The notes under the pieces were generated by a model. The model was not told the DNA's origin. It searched no databases and saw nothing but the letters and a program-made list of their open reading frames with translations. A stretch of DNA of 5,201 nt, taken from assembly GCA_028288905.1 (NCBI GenBank), contig JAQGHJ010000227.1, forward strand, positions 1-5,201, read 5' to 3'. Shown piece after piece: positions 1-5,201 of the stretch (position 1 is the first letter of the stretch; each line of letters opens with the position of its first letter). The position numbers and the translations under genes are program-made. The stretch comes from Phycisphaerales bacterium (GTDB lineage: Bacteria > Planctomycetota > Phycisphaerae > Tepidisphaerales > Tepidisphaeraceae).

Positions 1-45
1 GCGGCCGCCGGCTGCCGCTCCGCGGTTTCGCGACGTAGGTTTTTC

Positions 46-62
46 GTCTGGAATTCCCAGAC
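46..62. other. Short inverted repeat downstream of the oxidoreductase gene
   Basis: GTCTGG (46-51) and CCAGAC (57-62) flank a five-base AATTC loop, 19 bases past the oxidoreductase stop. On the minus strand the stem is followed by GAAAAACC, not a T-run, so it is at best a weak terminator. The rest of 1-80 shows nothing recognisable. Confidence 0.3.
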
Positions 63-80
63 TCAGCTCCGGCAACCGAA

Positions 81-1682
81 TCACCCGCCCGTCCCCTCCA
101 CCTCCGCCAGGTCGTCGACCGCCGGCCCCGTCAGCACCTTCCCGTCGCAATCGAACCGGCTGCCGTGGACGGGGCAGTCCCAGCTCTGCTCGGCGTCATT
201 CCACCGGACGACCCCCGCCAAGTGGGTGCAGACGGCCGAGCAAGTGCGGACCGTGCCGTCGGCCGCCTTGTACGTCGCCACCTTCTTCAGCCCTTGCCGC
301 ACGACCGCCCCGTGGCCCCGCTCGATCGTCGCCGGGTCAGACACGTCCCCCGGCGTGACGTAGTCCCGGTACTGGGCGGCCGCGTTTAGGTTCTCCTTCA
401 CGAACTCGGTCGCGCTCTTGAGCCCCGCCTTGCGGGCCGGGTCGTACAGGGCGGCCCATAAGTTCGGCTTGCCGAGGATCAGGTCCGTCACGAGCATCGC
501 CCCGAGCGTGCCGTGCGTCATGCCCATGCCGCTGTCGCCGGTGATGACGTAACAGTTCTCGTGCCCGCTCGTCGGCACCCGCCCGATGAACGCGACGTAG
601 TCGTCCGGCTCGTACACCTGCCCGCTCCAGCGGTGGGTCAGCGCGCCGGCGGCCGGGAAGTGCTCGCGGGTCCACCGCTCCAGCTTCGCCCACCGCTCGG
701 CCTGCTCGGCGGCCGACGTGTGCTGGCCGGTCTTGTGGTCCTCCCCGCCCACGATCAGCAGGTCGTGCCCAGGCCCACCGGCGGCCGGGTCCAGCCGGGC
801 GTAGTGGTACGGGTCAATCGTGTCCCAGTACAGCGCGTCGGCGACGGCCCCCGCCGGCACCGCCAGCCCGACCATGTACGTGCGGTACGGGGCGACCTTC
901 GTGTAGATGCCGGCCCAGTTCTCGATCGGGGACGGGACGTTGGTGGCTGCCACCCCGGCCCCCGCCGTCACCGTCGGCCCGCCGCGGGTGCGGACGACGA
1001 CCTTGCCGTCCTCCGCCGCCATCCCGGAGACCATAGTGTTCGCGTGGATGCGGACGCCCATCCGCCCCAGCCGGTCCGCTAGCCCGAGCAGGTACTTCAG
1101 GACGTGGAACCGCCCCTGCCGCGGGAACCGCAGGCACGGCCCGGCCGCGAACCCCACGGTCGGGGTTGCCTCCAGCCGCTCGGCGTCCGCGAACCCGGCC
1201 CGCCGGGCGGCGGCCAACTCCTGGTCGAGTTGGTCGGGCGTGTCGGACCCGCCGAGGAACAGGTAGGCGTCGACCCGGGCGAAGTCGCAGTCGATGCCCT
1301 CGTCAGCGGCGATCTTCTCGATCCGGTCGATCGCGGCGGCGTGACTCTCGTACTGCACCCGGGCCCCGTCGAGCCCGTGCAGCCGCTCGATCTCCACGAA
1401 CCGGTCGTCCACTTCGCTCGCCAAGTGGGCGCTGGTGCGGCCGGACTCCCCGCCGGCCACCGGCTTGGCGTCCAGCACGACGACCGATCTGCCCGCCTTG
1501 GCCAGCAGGTAAGCCGAGGTGAGCCCGGCGATGCCGGCCCCGACCACGCAAACGTCGGCCGCTGTGTCCGCCGCCAGGGCGCCGTGTCGGGGGGCGTCGA
1601 CGGCGGCCGCGGCGGCGTACCACGACGGGTCGGTCTGTCCGGACGGGTTGACGCCGGTGGCGGGCGGGAGAGCGGTGGGCAT
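81..1682 (-). CDS. FAD-dependent oxidoreductase (DAO fold) with C-terminal Rieske [2Fe-2S] domain
   Basis: The 533-residue product reads as a flavoprotein fused to an iron-sulfur electron-transfer domain. Seen: a dinucleotide-binding strand-turn-helix with GAGIAG at residues 48-53 and an acidic residue, D71, closing the second strand (VVVLD); GGESGRTSAHLAS at 77-89; a C-terminal FAD-contact segment GDSGMGMTHG at 382-391; and a Rieske domain from about residue 445, with cluster ligands C485 and H487 (CTH) and C503 and H506 (CPVH), then HGSRFDCDGKV and GPA. Known: the DAO-plus-Rieske architecture (PF01266 + PF00355) is widespread in bacteria and its substrates are mostly unassigned. Inferred: it oxidises an amine, amino acid or similar small molecule and passes electrons through the cluster. 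There is no signal peptide or membrane segment, so it is probably cytoplasmic. Oddities: the two accessory disulfide cysteines usual in such Rieske domains are replaced (G490, V505), while C481 and C512 are additional. The ATG at 1682 lacks a strong Shine-Dalgarno sequence; it is chosen because about 40 residues of extension before the FAD motif fit the family. The stop is TGA at 81-83. The substrate cannot be told from sequence. Confidence 0.92.
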   Translation of the reverse strand: MPTALPPATGVNPSGQTDPSWYAAAAAVDAPRHGALAADTAADVCVVGAGIAGLTSAYLLAKAGRSVVVLDAKPVAGGESGRTSAHLASEVDDRFVEIERLHGLDGARVQYESHAAAIDRIEKIAADEGIDCDFARVDAYLFLGGSDTPDQLDQELAAARRAGFADAERLEATPTVGFAAGPCLRFPRQGRFHVLKYLLGLADRLGRMGVRIHANTMVSGMAAEDGKVVVRTRGGPTVTAGAGVAATNVPSPIENWAGIYTKVAPYRTYMVGLAVPAGAVADALYWDTIDPYHYARLDPAAGGPGHDLLIVGGEDHKTGQHTSAAEQAERWAKLERWTREHFPAAGALTHRWSGQVYEPDDYVAFIGRVPTSGHENCYVITGDSGMGMTHGTLGAMLVTDLILGKPNLWAALYDPARKAGLKSATEFVKENLNAAAQYRDYVTPGDVSDPATIERGHGAVVRQGLKKVATYKAADGTVRTCSAVCTHLAGVVRWNDAEQSWDCPVHGSRFDCDGKVLTGPAVDDLAEVEGTGG

Positions 1683-1721
1683 GCGCCCGTGTTAGCCGGG
1701 CCGCGGCCGTCACGTCAGCGC

Positions 1722-1770
1722 CGATTCGGCGCGGCCGGCAGGAATTCCCGACCCGAATCGCCGCCGGCCG
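1722..1770. repeat. Two interlocked 8-bp inverted repeats between the pseudopilin and oxidoreductase genes
   Basis: CGATTCGG (1722-1729) pairs with CCGAATCG (1753-1760), and CGGCCGGC (1732-1739) pairs with GCCGGCCG (1763-1770). The order is A-B-A'-B' with equal 2-base gaps inside each half, so the two stems would form either alternative hairpins or a pseudoknot rather than a simple nested stem. It lies 45-93 bases past the stop of the downstream pseudopilin gene and 40-88 bases before the oxidoreductase start, so it could serve as terminator or leader structure. No T-tract follows it. The GCCGGC core is common in GC-rich DNA, which lowers confidence. Confidence 0.4.
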
Positions 1771-1814
1771 GGCTGGTGCTTCGACCCACTCGTTCGCGGG
1801 GATCGGACGCCGGC

Positions 1815-2726
1815 TCACTGGTAAAGTTGATCCAGCCGCCACATGTACTGTGGGTACTTGGCCAAATTGGCCACCAGGAAGTCGGACGGCTGGGCGACGC
1901 CGTCGCCGCCGGGCAGATCCTTGGTCCGGGCCGACTCGGCGTGCCCGTCGACGAACGCCAGGTTCGTGATCTTCTTGTTGTTGTGCCGGGCGTTGATCCG
2001 GTTCGCGTTGGACGTCAGGTAGTTCAGCCCGTACAGCCCGTCGAACAGGGCGATCATCTCGGACGATTTCCGGATCTCGTTCGCCTTGTGGTACGAGTTG
2101 ATCGTCGTCATCGCGCCGTTCGCGTCGATGTTCACGCGCCGGTACGGGGTCTTGTAGGTGACGGCGTTCGTCGAGTTGATCCCGTACCAGACGAAGACGA
2201 CGTTGTCCGGTCGCATCCGCGTCGACACGTGCGACTGCCCCATCGCCCCCTGGCCGTCCGTACGGGAGGCGGGGACGGTGCTGCCGTTGAACGTCGAGGC
2301 CGACATTTCCAAGATGCCGGACGGGCACTGGAACACGTTTCCGGCCGACGGGACGTCAGTCAGGCTCTTGGACTCCGGGTACGTCAGGTACCCCTCGCCG
2401 ACCAGGATCGTCGCCCACGTCTCGTTCACGTCCTGCTTGTTCGCCAGCCCGCTGACCGGGAACTTGGCGTCCTGGACGTCCGCCGGGATCAACGTGCCCT
2501 TGTGGGTAGACGTGTACGTCGCCATGGCCAGGGAGAGCTGGCGCAGGTTGCTCAGGCACTTGATCGAGTTGGCCTGCTCGCGGGCCGCGTTCAGGCTCGG
2601 GAGCAGGATCGAGATCAACAGCGCGATGATGCCGATCACCACCAGCAGCTCGACCAGCGTGAACCCGGCTTGGGCTGTCGGGGGTGACCTCGACGGGTCA
2701 CGACGAGCAGGGAAATGGAAAGCCAT
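1815..2726 (-). CDS. Type II secretion/type IV pilin-like pseudopilin, planctomycete H-X-DG type (downstream paralog)
   Basis: The 303-residue product is a prepilin. The leader (residues 1-21) contains basic residues and ends in G21; cleavage before F22 by a PilD-like peptidase, with N-methylation, is expected. E26 is the conserved +5 glutamate. Residues 22-45 form one hydrophobic helix, which serves first as membrane anchor and then as filament core. It is followed by the IKCLSNLRQL block (C57) characteristic of planctomycete prepilin-like proteins. A soluble C-terminal domain has FQCPSG (C134), TRMRP, and a motif with H248 and D260-G261-H262, related to the H-X9-DG motif but with 11 intervening residues. 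The chain ends in MWRLDQLYQ. Known: such proteins are abundant orphan pseudopilins in planctomycetes, with no settled function. The ATG at 2726 is supported by AAGGG six bases upstream and by the normal leader length. No secretion ATPase, platform protein or peptidase is encoded here. By eye it is roughly 60% identical to the upstream paralog outside the leader; the middle of the soluble domain is the divergent part. Whether it enters a filament, a secretion pseudopilus or the cell surface is unknown. Confidence 0.95.
   Translation of the reverse strand: MAFHFPARRDPSRSPPTAQAGFTLVELLVVIGIIALLISILLPSLNAAREQANSIKCLSNLRQLSLAMATYTSTHKGTLIPADVQDAKFPVSGLANKQDVNETWATILVGEGYLTYPESKSLTDVPSAGNVFQCPSGILEMSASTFNGSTVPASRTDGQGAMGQSHVSTRMRPDNVVFVWYGINSTNAVTYKTPYRRVNIDANGAMTTINSYHKANEIRKSSEMIALFDGLYGLNYLTSNANRINARHNNKKITNLAFVDGHAESARTKDLPGGDGVAQPSDFLVANLAKYPQYMWRLDQLYQ
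1932..2009 (-). repeat. Nearly identical 3' coding block shared by the two pseudopilin genes (copy 1)
   Basis: This stretch matches 3211-3288 at 75 of 78 positions by direct reading, including 48 consecutive identical bases (1962-2009 against 3241-3288). It encodes the NANRINARHNNKKITN segment and the start of the FVDGHAES motif. The flanking coding sequence is much less alike. Confidence 0.85.
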
Positions 2727-2732
2727 GACGAA

Positions 2733-2741
2733 CCCTTTCTC
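2733..2741 (-). promoter_or_regulatory. Ribosome-binding site of the downstream pseudopilin gene
   Basis: The minus strand reads GAGAAAGGG, ending six bases before the ATG at 2726. It supports this start over the other in-frame options. Confidence 0.6.
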
Positions 2742-2999
2742 TTGAACGGGGGAGACGTGACCGGGGTGAGCGGGCGGGGACTCGTCCCGATGTCAGAAAC
2801 CGCTGCCGGAGACGGACCGAGCACGATCTGAACCCGGGCGGGCCGAGGGCCGTGGGTAGTGTAGCTTCAAACCACTGGTTACACGTTCGCCGCACGGCCC
2901 GGGCAACGAGATATTCGTGCCCGATCGGAAAGCGTTTTACCGCCGAGGATACGAATGCGTTTCGGACAATGACGACCTCGGGAAGCGAGACGGCGAACG

Positions 3000-3041
3000 A
3001 GGCGCGGGCCGGCCGGGACATGCCCCGGCCGGCCCGCGCCT
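3000..3041 (-). terminator. Strong GC hairpin downstream of the upstream pseudopilin gene, terminator-like without a clear U-tract
   Basis: The arms 3001-3017 (GGCGCGGGCCGGCCGGG) and 3024-3040 are perfect reverse complements over 17 bp, with one more A-T pair outside (3000/3041) and a 6-base loop (ACATGC). It begins 50 bases past the TAA of the pseudopilin gene at 3091 and well before the start of the next gene. On the minus strand the stem is followed by TCGTTCGCCG, which is not a run of T. It may act as an intrinsic terminator of the tract-less kind, as a 3'-end stabiliser, or as a boundary that isolates the second pseudopilin gene. No gene on the plus strand needs it. Confidence 0.6.
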
Positions 3042-3073
3042 TGAACCCTAACTGCCTGGCATACTGCCGGCGA

Positions 3074-3087
3074 CCGCCGCACGGCGG
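3074..3087 (-). other. Small hairpin immediately after the upstream pseudopilin stop codon
   Basis: CCGCC (3074-3078) and GGCGG (3083-3087) flank a GCAC loop, three bases past the TAA. Alone it is too short to mean much in GC-rich DNA; together with the large hairpin at 3000-3041 it makes a two-hairpin 3' end. Confidence 0.3.
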
Positions 3088-3090
3088 AAG

Positions 3091-4038
3091 TTACTGGTTG
3101 TACTGGTCGGTCCGCCACATGATCGTCTGCGGCTTGTTGTTCAGATTCGCGCGAGTAAACGCGTCGGTGCTGGCCGCGCCGTCACCTCCGGGCAGGTCCT
3201 TCGTGCGTACCGACTCGGCGTGCCCGTCGACGAATGCGATGTTCGTGATCTTCTTGTTGTTGTGCCGGGCGTTGATCCGGTTCGCGTTCGTCGTCAAATA
3301 GTTGATGCCGTACAGGCCATCGAACAGCGCGACCATCTCGGCCGACTTTCTGACCTCATTCGCCTTTCGAAAGCTCAGCTTGCGGCTAATGCCGGAGGAG
3401 TCGACCCCGGTCTTGTAGGCACCGTTGGCATCCATGTCGCACCGCTGATACGGGACCCCCTTGTCCGAGGCGTTGCTCCCGTTGATGCCGTACCCCGTGT
3501 AGGCGATCAGCCCGGGCCGCATCCGCACGGATCCGTGGGCCGACATCATCGCCCCGCGGGAGTCGGTCCGGGAGTCCGGCACCGCCGTGTCGCCGAACGC
3601 GATCCGGGACAGCTCGTTAACGGCGGACGGGCAATGGAATACGTTGTCGATTTGGGGCGGATTGTTCAGGGGTTGCCCGTCCGGATAAGATAGGTAACCA
3701 TCGGCAACCAGGATCGTCACCCATGACTCGGTCGTGTCTTGGTTCGTGTTGAGCGGCGCAGGGACCGGGTACTTGCCTTCCATGATGTCGCAGGGAATTA
3801 AATACCCCTTATTTGTGGAAGTGTAGGTAGCCATCGCCACGCTGAGCTGCCTGAGATTGCTTAGGCACTTAATCGATTGAGCTTGGGCCCGGGCGGCGTT
3901 GAGGCTCGGGAGCAGAATTGAGATCAGCAGCGCGATGATGCCGATCACGACGAGCAGCTCGACGAGGGTAAAGCCGGCCCGCTTAAACCGGCGACCGGCG
4001 AATTGCCGGGGACACGGCGGATGTTGATTCGAAGACAT
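3091..4038 (-). CDS. Type II secretion/type IV pilin-like pseudopilin, planctomycete H-X-DG type (upstream paralog)
   Basis: The 315-residue product is a prepilin with a basic 22-residue leader ending in G22, predicted cleavage before F23, and E27 at the +5 position. A hydrophobic helix (residues 23-46) is followed by IKCLSNLRQL (C58). The soluble domain has FHCPSA (C136), VRMRP, a Y-G-I-N-G-S-N segment at 183-189, and H259 with D271-G272-H273; it ends in IMWRTDQYNQ. It differs from the neighbouring paralog by a longer loop around residues 211-222 and by two extra cysteines, C83 and C200, which could form a disulfide (inference). The ATG at 4038 is well supported by AAAGGA seven bases upstream, and a candidate sigma-54 promoter lies just before that. 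Several stretches, for example near 3790-3830, use more A/T-rich codons than the neighbouring paralog. Known: the family is expanded in planctomycetes and its role is undetermined. An assembly or secretion role is inferred only from the prepilin signal. The stop is TAA (3091-3093), followed by two hairpins. Confidence 0.95.
   Translation of the reverse strand: MSSNQHPPCPRQFAGRRFKRAGFTLVELLVVIGIIALLISILLPSLNAARAQAQSIKCLSNLRQLSVAMATYTSTNKGYLIPCDIMEGKYPVPAPLNTNQDTTESWVTILVADGYLSYPDGQPLNNPPQIDNVFHCPSAVNELSRIAFGDTAVPDSRTDSRGAMMSAHGSVRMRPGLIAYTGYGINGSNASDKGVPYQRCDMDANGAYKTGVDSSGISRKLSFRKANEVRKSAEMVALFDGLYGINYLTTNANRINARHNNKKITNIAFVDGHAESVRTKDLPGGDGAASTDAFTRANLNNKPQTIMWRTDQYNQ
3211..3288 (-). repeat. 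Nearly identical 3' coding block shared by the two pseudopilin genes (copy 2)
   Basis: This is the partner of 1932-2009, in the same orientation; the three differences fall at 3235-3240. It lies in the H...DGH region of the upstream pseudopilin. A direct repeat of this length about 1.28 kb apart could support recombination that deletes or fuses the two genes. Confidence 0.85.
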
Positions 4039-4045
4039 GGCAAGG

Positions 4046-4051
4046 TCCTTT
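4046..4051 (-). promoter_or_regulatory. Ribosome-binding site of the upstream pseudopilin gene
   Basis: The minus strand reads AAAGGA, a close match to the anti-Shine-Dalgarno partner, ending seven bases before the ATG at 4038. It fixes the start codon and therefore the 22-residue leader. Confidence 0.7.
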
Positions 4052-4072
4052 GGTGCGACGCCACGAACGAAG

Positions 4073-4088
4073 TGCAGAACTGGTGCCG
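4073..4088 (-). promoter_or_regulatory. Candidate sigma-54 (-24/-12) promoter for the upstream pseudopilin gene
   Basis: On the minus strand this reads CGGCACCAGTTCTGCA. The sigma-54 consensus is TGGCAC-N5-TTGCA with invariant GG and GC 10 bp apart. Here GGCAC and TGCA match with exactly that spacing; the mismatches are the first T, the base after GGCAC, and the first T of TTGCA. The predicted transcript start, about 12 bases past the GC, falls near 4062. That leaves a leader of about 24 bases containing the AAAGGA ribosome-binding site and ending at the ATG (4038). Sigma-54 control of pilin genes is known in Pseudomonas, Geobacter and Myxococcus. The call rests on one motif and its position; no activator-binding site was recognised upstream. 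Confidence 0.38.
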
Positions 4089-4289
4089 TAAAAACGGGAC
4101 ACCGACACGAAACTTGCGACCCGGCCTAAGAAGTGAGTGCAGATCGCTAACCACGCGATTCCGGCAAGGTCCGACCAAGCGCCACTGCGCCGACAGAATA
4201 CTATCGCTTCCGGGCGACGGCTAGGAAATCTTTCGCGCCGTCCACCGGTGATGGTTTCCGGTCTTTCCCCGGCACCGTTCGAGCACGCG

Positions 4290-5201
4290 TCACCGGGGCC
4301 TGGTAATCGGACCGGGCACCAACTCGTCGCGGAGTTTGCGGACGTCCGTCAATCGGGCCGCCGTGGGTGCCGCCGGCTCATACCGCAGGTCGACTCGGCC
4401 GACCAGTTGCAGGAGTTCGCGGAAAGCTGCCGCTCGGGTCGGTTCGTCGTCGCTGCAAAGGCAATCAATTAGGAAACGTCGGTCCGTCCGCAACCGGGTC
4501 GCCTCACCGCGGGCGAGCGGGGCGAACGGGGCGAGGGCGCGGTCAATCGTGAGGTCTTGTTCGGCCGACAGCCCAGCCCGCTCGAGCTGGCGGAGGACGG
4601 CCGCGCCGGGCCGATCCATCGCCACAAGGCGGGCCAAGGCCGCGTCCCGTCGGTGGTAGTCCGGAGCGTCGAGGTCCGGCAGCAAGGTGGCGACCTCGGC
4701 CGCGACGGCCGGGTCGGCGGGCCAGTGGTCGGCCGCCATCACCTGCCACGCCACCCGCACGTCCGGGGCGAACAGGTGTTCCTGCCCGAGCGACGCCAAC
4801 AGCGGGCGGAGGTAGGTGTTTGCCTCGCGCGGGTTTTCCCGGAGGAGGGACGGGAGGTCGGCAGCCTCGGCGTTAATTGTCTGGGGCCGACTCAGCCCGC
4901 CGCCAGACCGCATGACGAGCAACTGCGCGGTAGACGTATCCCGGCCGAGCCGCTGGCCGGACAGCCGGACGGTCCACTGCCCGTCGTCGTACTGCGTGGT
5001 CCGCTCGACCTGGAACGAGTTCGGCGAGACCTGGAGCTCGACCGTCGTCAGGGCGTCCGGGGACGCCATCTCGCAAGCGTTGAGGGTGAAGGACTCGTCG
5101 CCCCGCCCGCCGATCCCGAGCCGCTGGAACGTCGACAGCGACGAGAACTCGACCGTCACCGGCCCGGCGGCGACGGCCGGGAAGTCGACGCGGTAGGGCC
5201 G
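4290..5201 (-). CDS. Hypothetical protein, C-terminal 303 residues, beta-rich segment followed by HEAT-like helices (5' end outside window)
   Basis: The frame is open to the window edge, so this is read as the C-terminal part of a longer protein. A GTG at 5159 could start a 289-residue product, but the 14 codons before it are also open and have similar composition, and no Shine-Dalgarno sequence is evident, so a true start there is unlikely. Seen: the first ~95 residues alternate polar and hydrophobic positions as in beta strands (TVELQV, WTVRLSG, AQLLVM). From about residue 100 onward it is helical, with segments such as LDAPDYHRRDAALARLVAM and CSDDEPTRAAAFRELLQLVG that resemble HEAT-type repeats, where a D/R-rich turn precedes a helix. 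Near the end, RYEPAAPTAARLTDVRKLRDEL resembles a tail found after such repeats in planctomycete proteins (from memory). No catalytic motif, signal peptide or membrane segment is visible in the fragment. A role as a protein-interaction or scaffold domain is inference. The stop is TGA at 4290-4292. Confidence 0.65.
   Translation of the reverse strand, partial: RPYRVDFPAVAAGPVTVEFSSLSTFQRLGIGGRGDESFTLNACEMASPDALTTVELQVSPNSFQVERTTQYDDGQWTVRLSGQRLGRDTSTAQLLVMRSGGGLSRPQTINAEAADLPSLLRENPREANTYLRPLLASLGQEHLFAPDVRVAWQVMAADHWPADPAVAAEVATLLPDLDAPDYHRRDAALARLVAMDRPGAAVLRQLERAGLSAEQDLTIDRALAPFAPLARGEATRLRTDRRFLIDCLCSDDEPTRAAAFRELLQLVGRVDLRYEPAAPTAARLTDVRKLRDELVPGPITRPR

Larger units (their letters stand above)
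2727..3090. other. 364-bp spacer between the two pseudopilin genes
   Basis: It holds the 3' hairpins of the upstream pseudopilin gene (3000-3087) and the leader of the downstream one. I found no convincing sigma-70 or sigma-54 promoter on the minus strand and no conserved reading frame. The open frames crossing it on both strands lack family motifs, and the minus-strand one begins inside the loop of the large hairpin. A short dyad, AACCA-C-TGGTT, lies at 2870-2880 and could be an operator half-site pair or chance. The leader shows no similarity to that of the upstream paralog. Confidence 0.6.

Noticed and set aside
1303..2328. A 341-codon minus-strand frame across the pseudopilin/oxidoreductase junction
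   Set aside because: It is an out-of-frame shadow of two genes with clear family motifs; its product is arginine- and proline-rich and matches nothing recognisable.
1104..2687. A 527-codon open frame on the plus strand
   Set aside because: It lies antisense to the oxidoreductase and the downstream pseudopilin. It has low-complexity R/G/V/D-rich composition and no motifs; long antisense frames are usual in GC-rich DNA.
2888..2921. GGGCAC...TTGC on the minus strand as a second sigma-54 promoter, for the downstream pseudopilin
   Set aside because: The spacing between the two elements is about five bases too long and the site is far from the start codon.
2698..3021. A 107-codon minus-strand frame in the spacer between the pseudopilins
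   Set aside because: It would begin inside the loop of the large hairpin and run into the downstream pseudopilin in another frame. There is no ribosome-binding site or recognisable motif.
2852..3301. A 149-codon plus-strand frame over the spacer and the 3' end of the upstream pseudopilin
   Set aside because: More than a third of it is antisense to conserved pseudopilin sequence, it crosses the hairpin, and the product has no family features.
1815..4038. A complete type II secretion or type IV pilus locus
   Set aside because: Only pseudopilin subunits are present. No assembly ATPase, inner-membrane platform protein, secretin or prepilin peptidase is encoded in the window.
4003..4224. A 73-codon plus-strand frame in the leader of the upstream pseudopilin
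   Set aside because: It overlaps the pseudopilin start, ribosome-binding site and candidate promoter on the opposite strand and has no recognisable features.
4245..4298. Inverted repeats (CCGGTGA/TCACCGG and CCCCGG/CCGGGG) around the stop of the 5201-4290 gene as a terminator
   Set aside because: The arms are only 6-7 bp with 20-38 base loops and no T-run follows on the minus strand; such pairs are frequent at this GC content.

Overview
The window is GC-rich bacterial chromosome with four genes, all read from the minus strand. In order of transcription they are: the 3' end of an unidentified gene (5201 down to 4290), two paralogous type II secretion/type IV pilin-like pseudopilin genes (4038-3091 and 2726-1815), and a two-domain FAD-dependent oxidoreductase with a C-terminal Rieske [2Fe-2S] domain (1682-81). 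No tRNA, rRNA, CRISPR array, transposase or integrase is visible.

The likely host is a planctomycete, probably in or near the Gemmataceae. This is inferred from the high GC content and from the pseudopilin type: an N-terminal GFTLVELLVVIGIIALLISI methylation motif, an IKCLSNLRQL block and a C-terminal H...DGH motif. Planctomycetes carry this type in large numbers, mostly as orphan genes. The HEAT-like C-terminus of the 5201-4290 product also fits. No taxonomic marker gene is present.

Layout. 1-80 is the 3' flank of the oxidoreductase gene and holds one small hairpin. 81-1682 is the FAD/Rieske oxidoreductase. 1683-1814 is a short spacer with two interlocked 8-bp inverted repeats. 1815-2726 and 3091-4038 are the tandem pseudopilins. 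The 364-bp spacer between them (2727-3090) holds a near-perfect 18-bp GC hairpin just downstream of the upstream copy. 4039-4289 is the leader of the upstream pseudopilin, with a good ribosome-binding site and a candidate sigma-54 (-24/-12) promoter at a plausible distance from the start. 4290-5201 is the C-terminal part of a protein that begins outside the window.

The two pseudopilins clearly arose by duplication. Their N-terminal helix, the IKCLSNLRQL block and the C-terminal third are nearly the same, while the middle has diverged. Their leaders are unrelated, so they are probably transcribed separately and could be expressed under different conditions. Nothing links the oxidoreductase or the HEAT-like protein to them beyond shared direction. 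The spacers of 132-364 bp argue against one tight operon. I see no clearly new multi-gene system. The most interesting points are the candidate sigma-54 promoter on only one pseudopilin, the strong hairpin between the copies, and the paired loss of the accessory cysteines in the Rieske domain.
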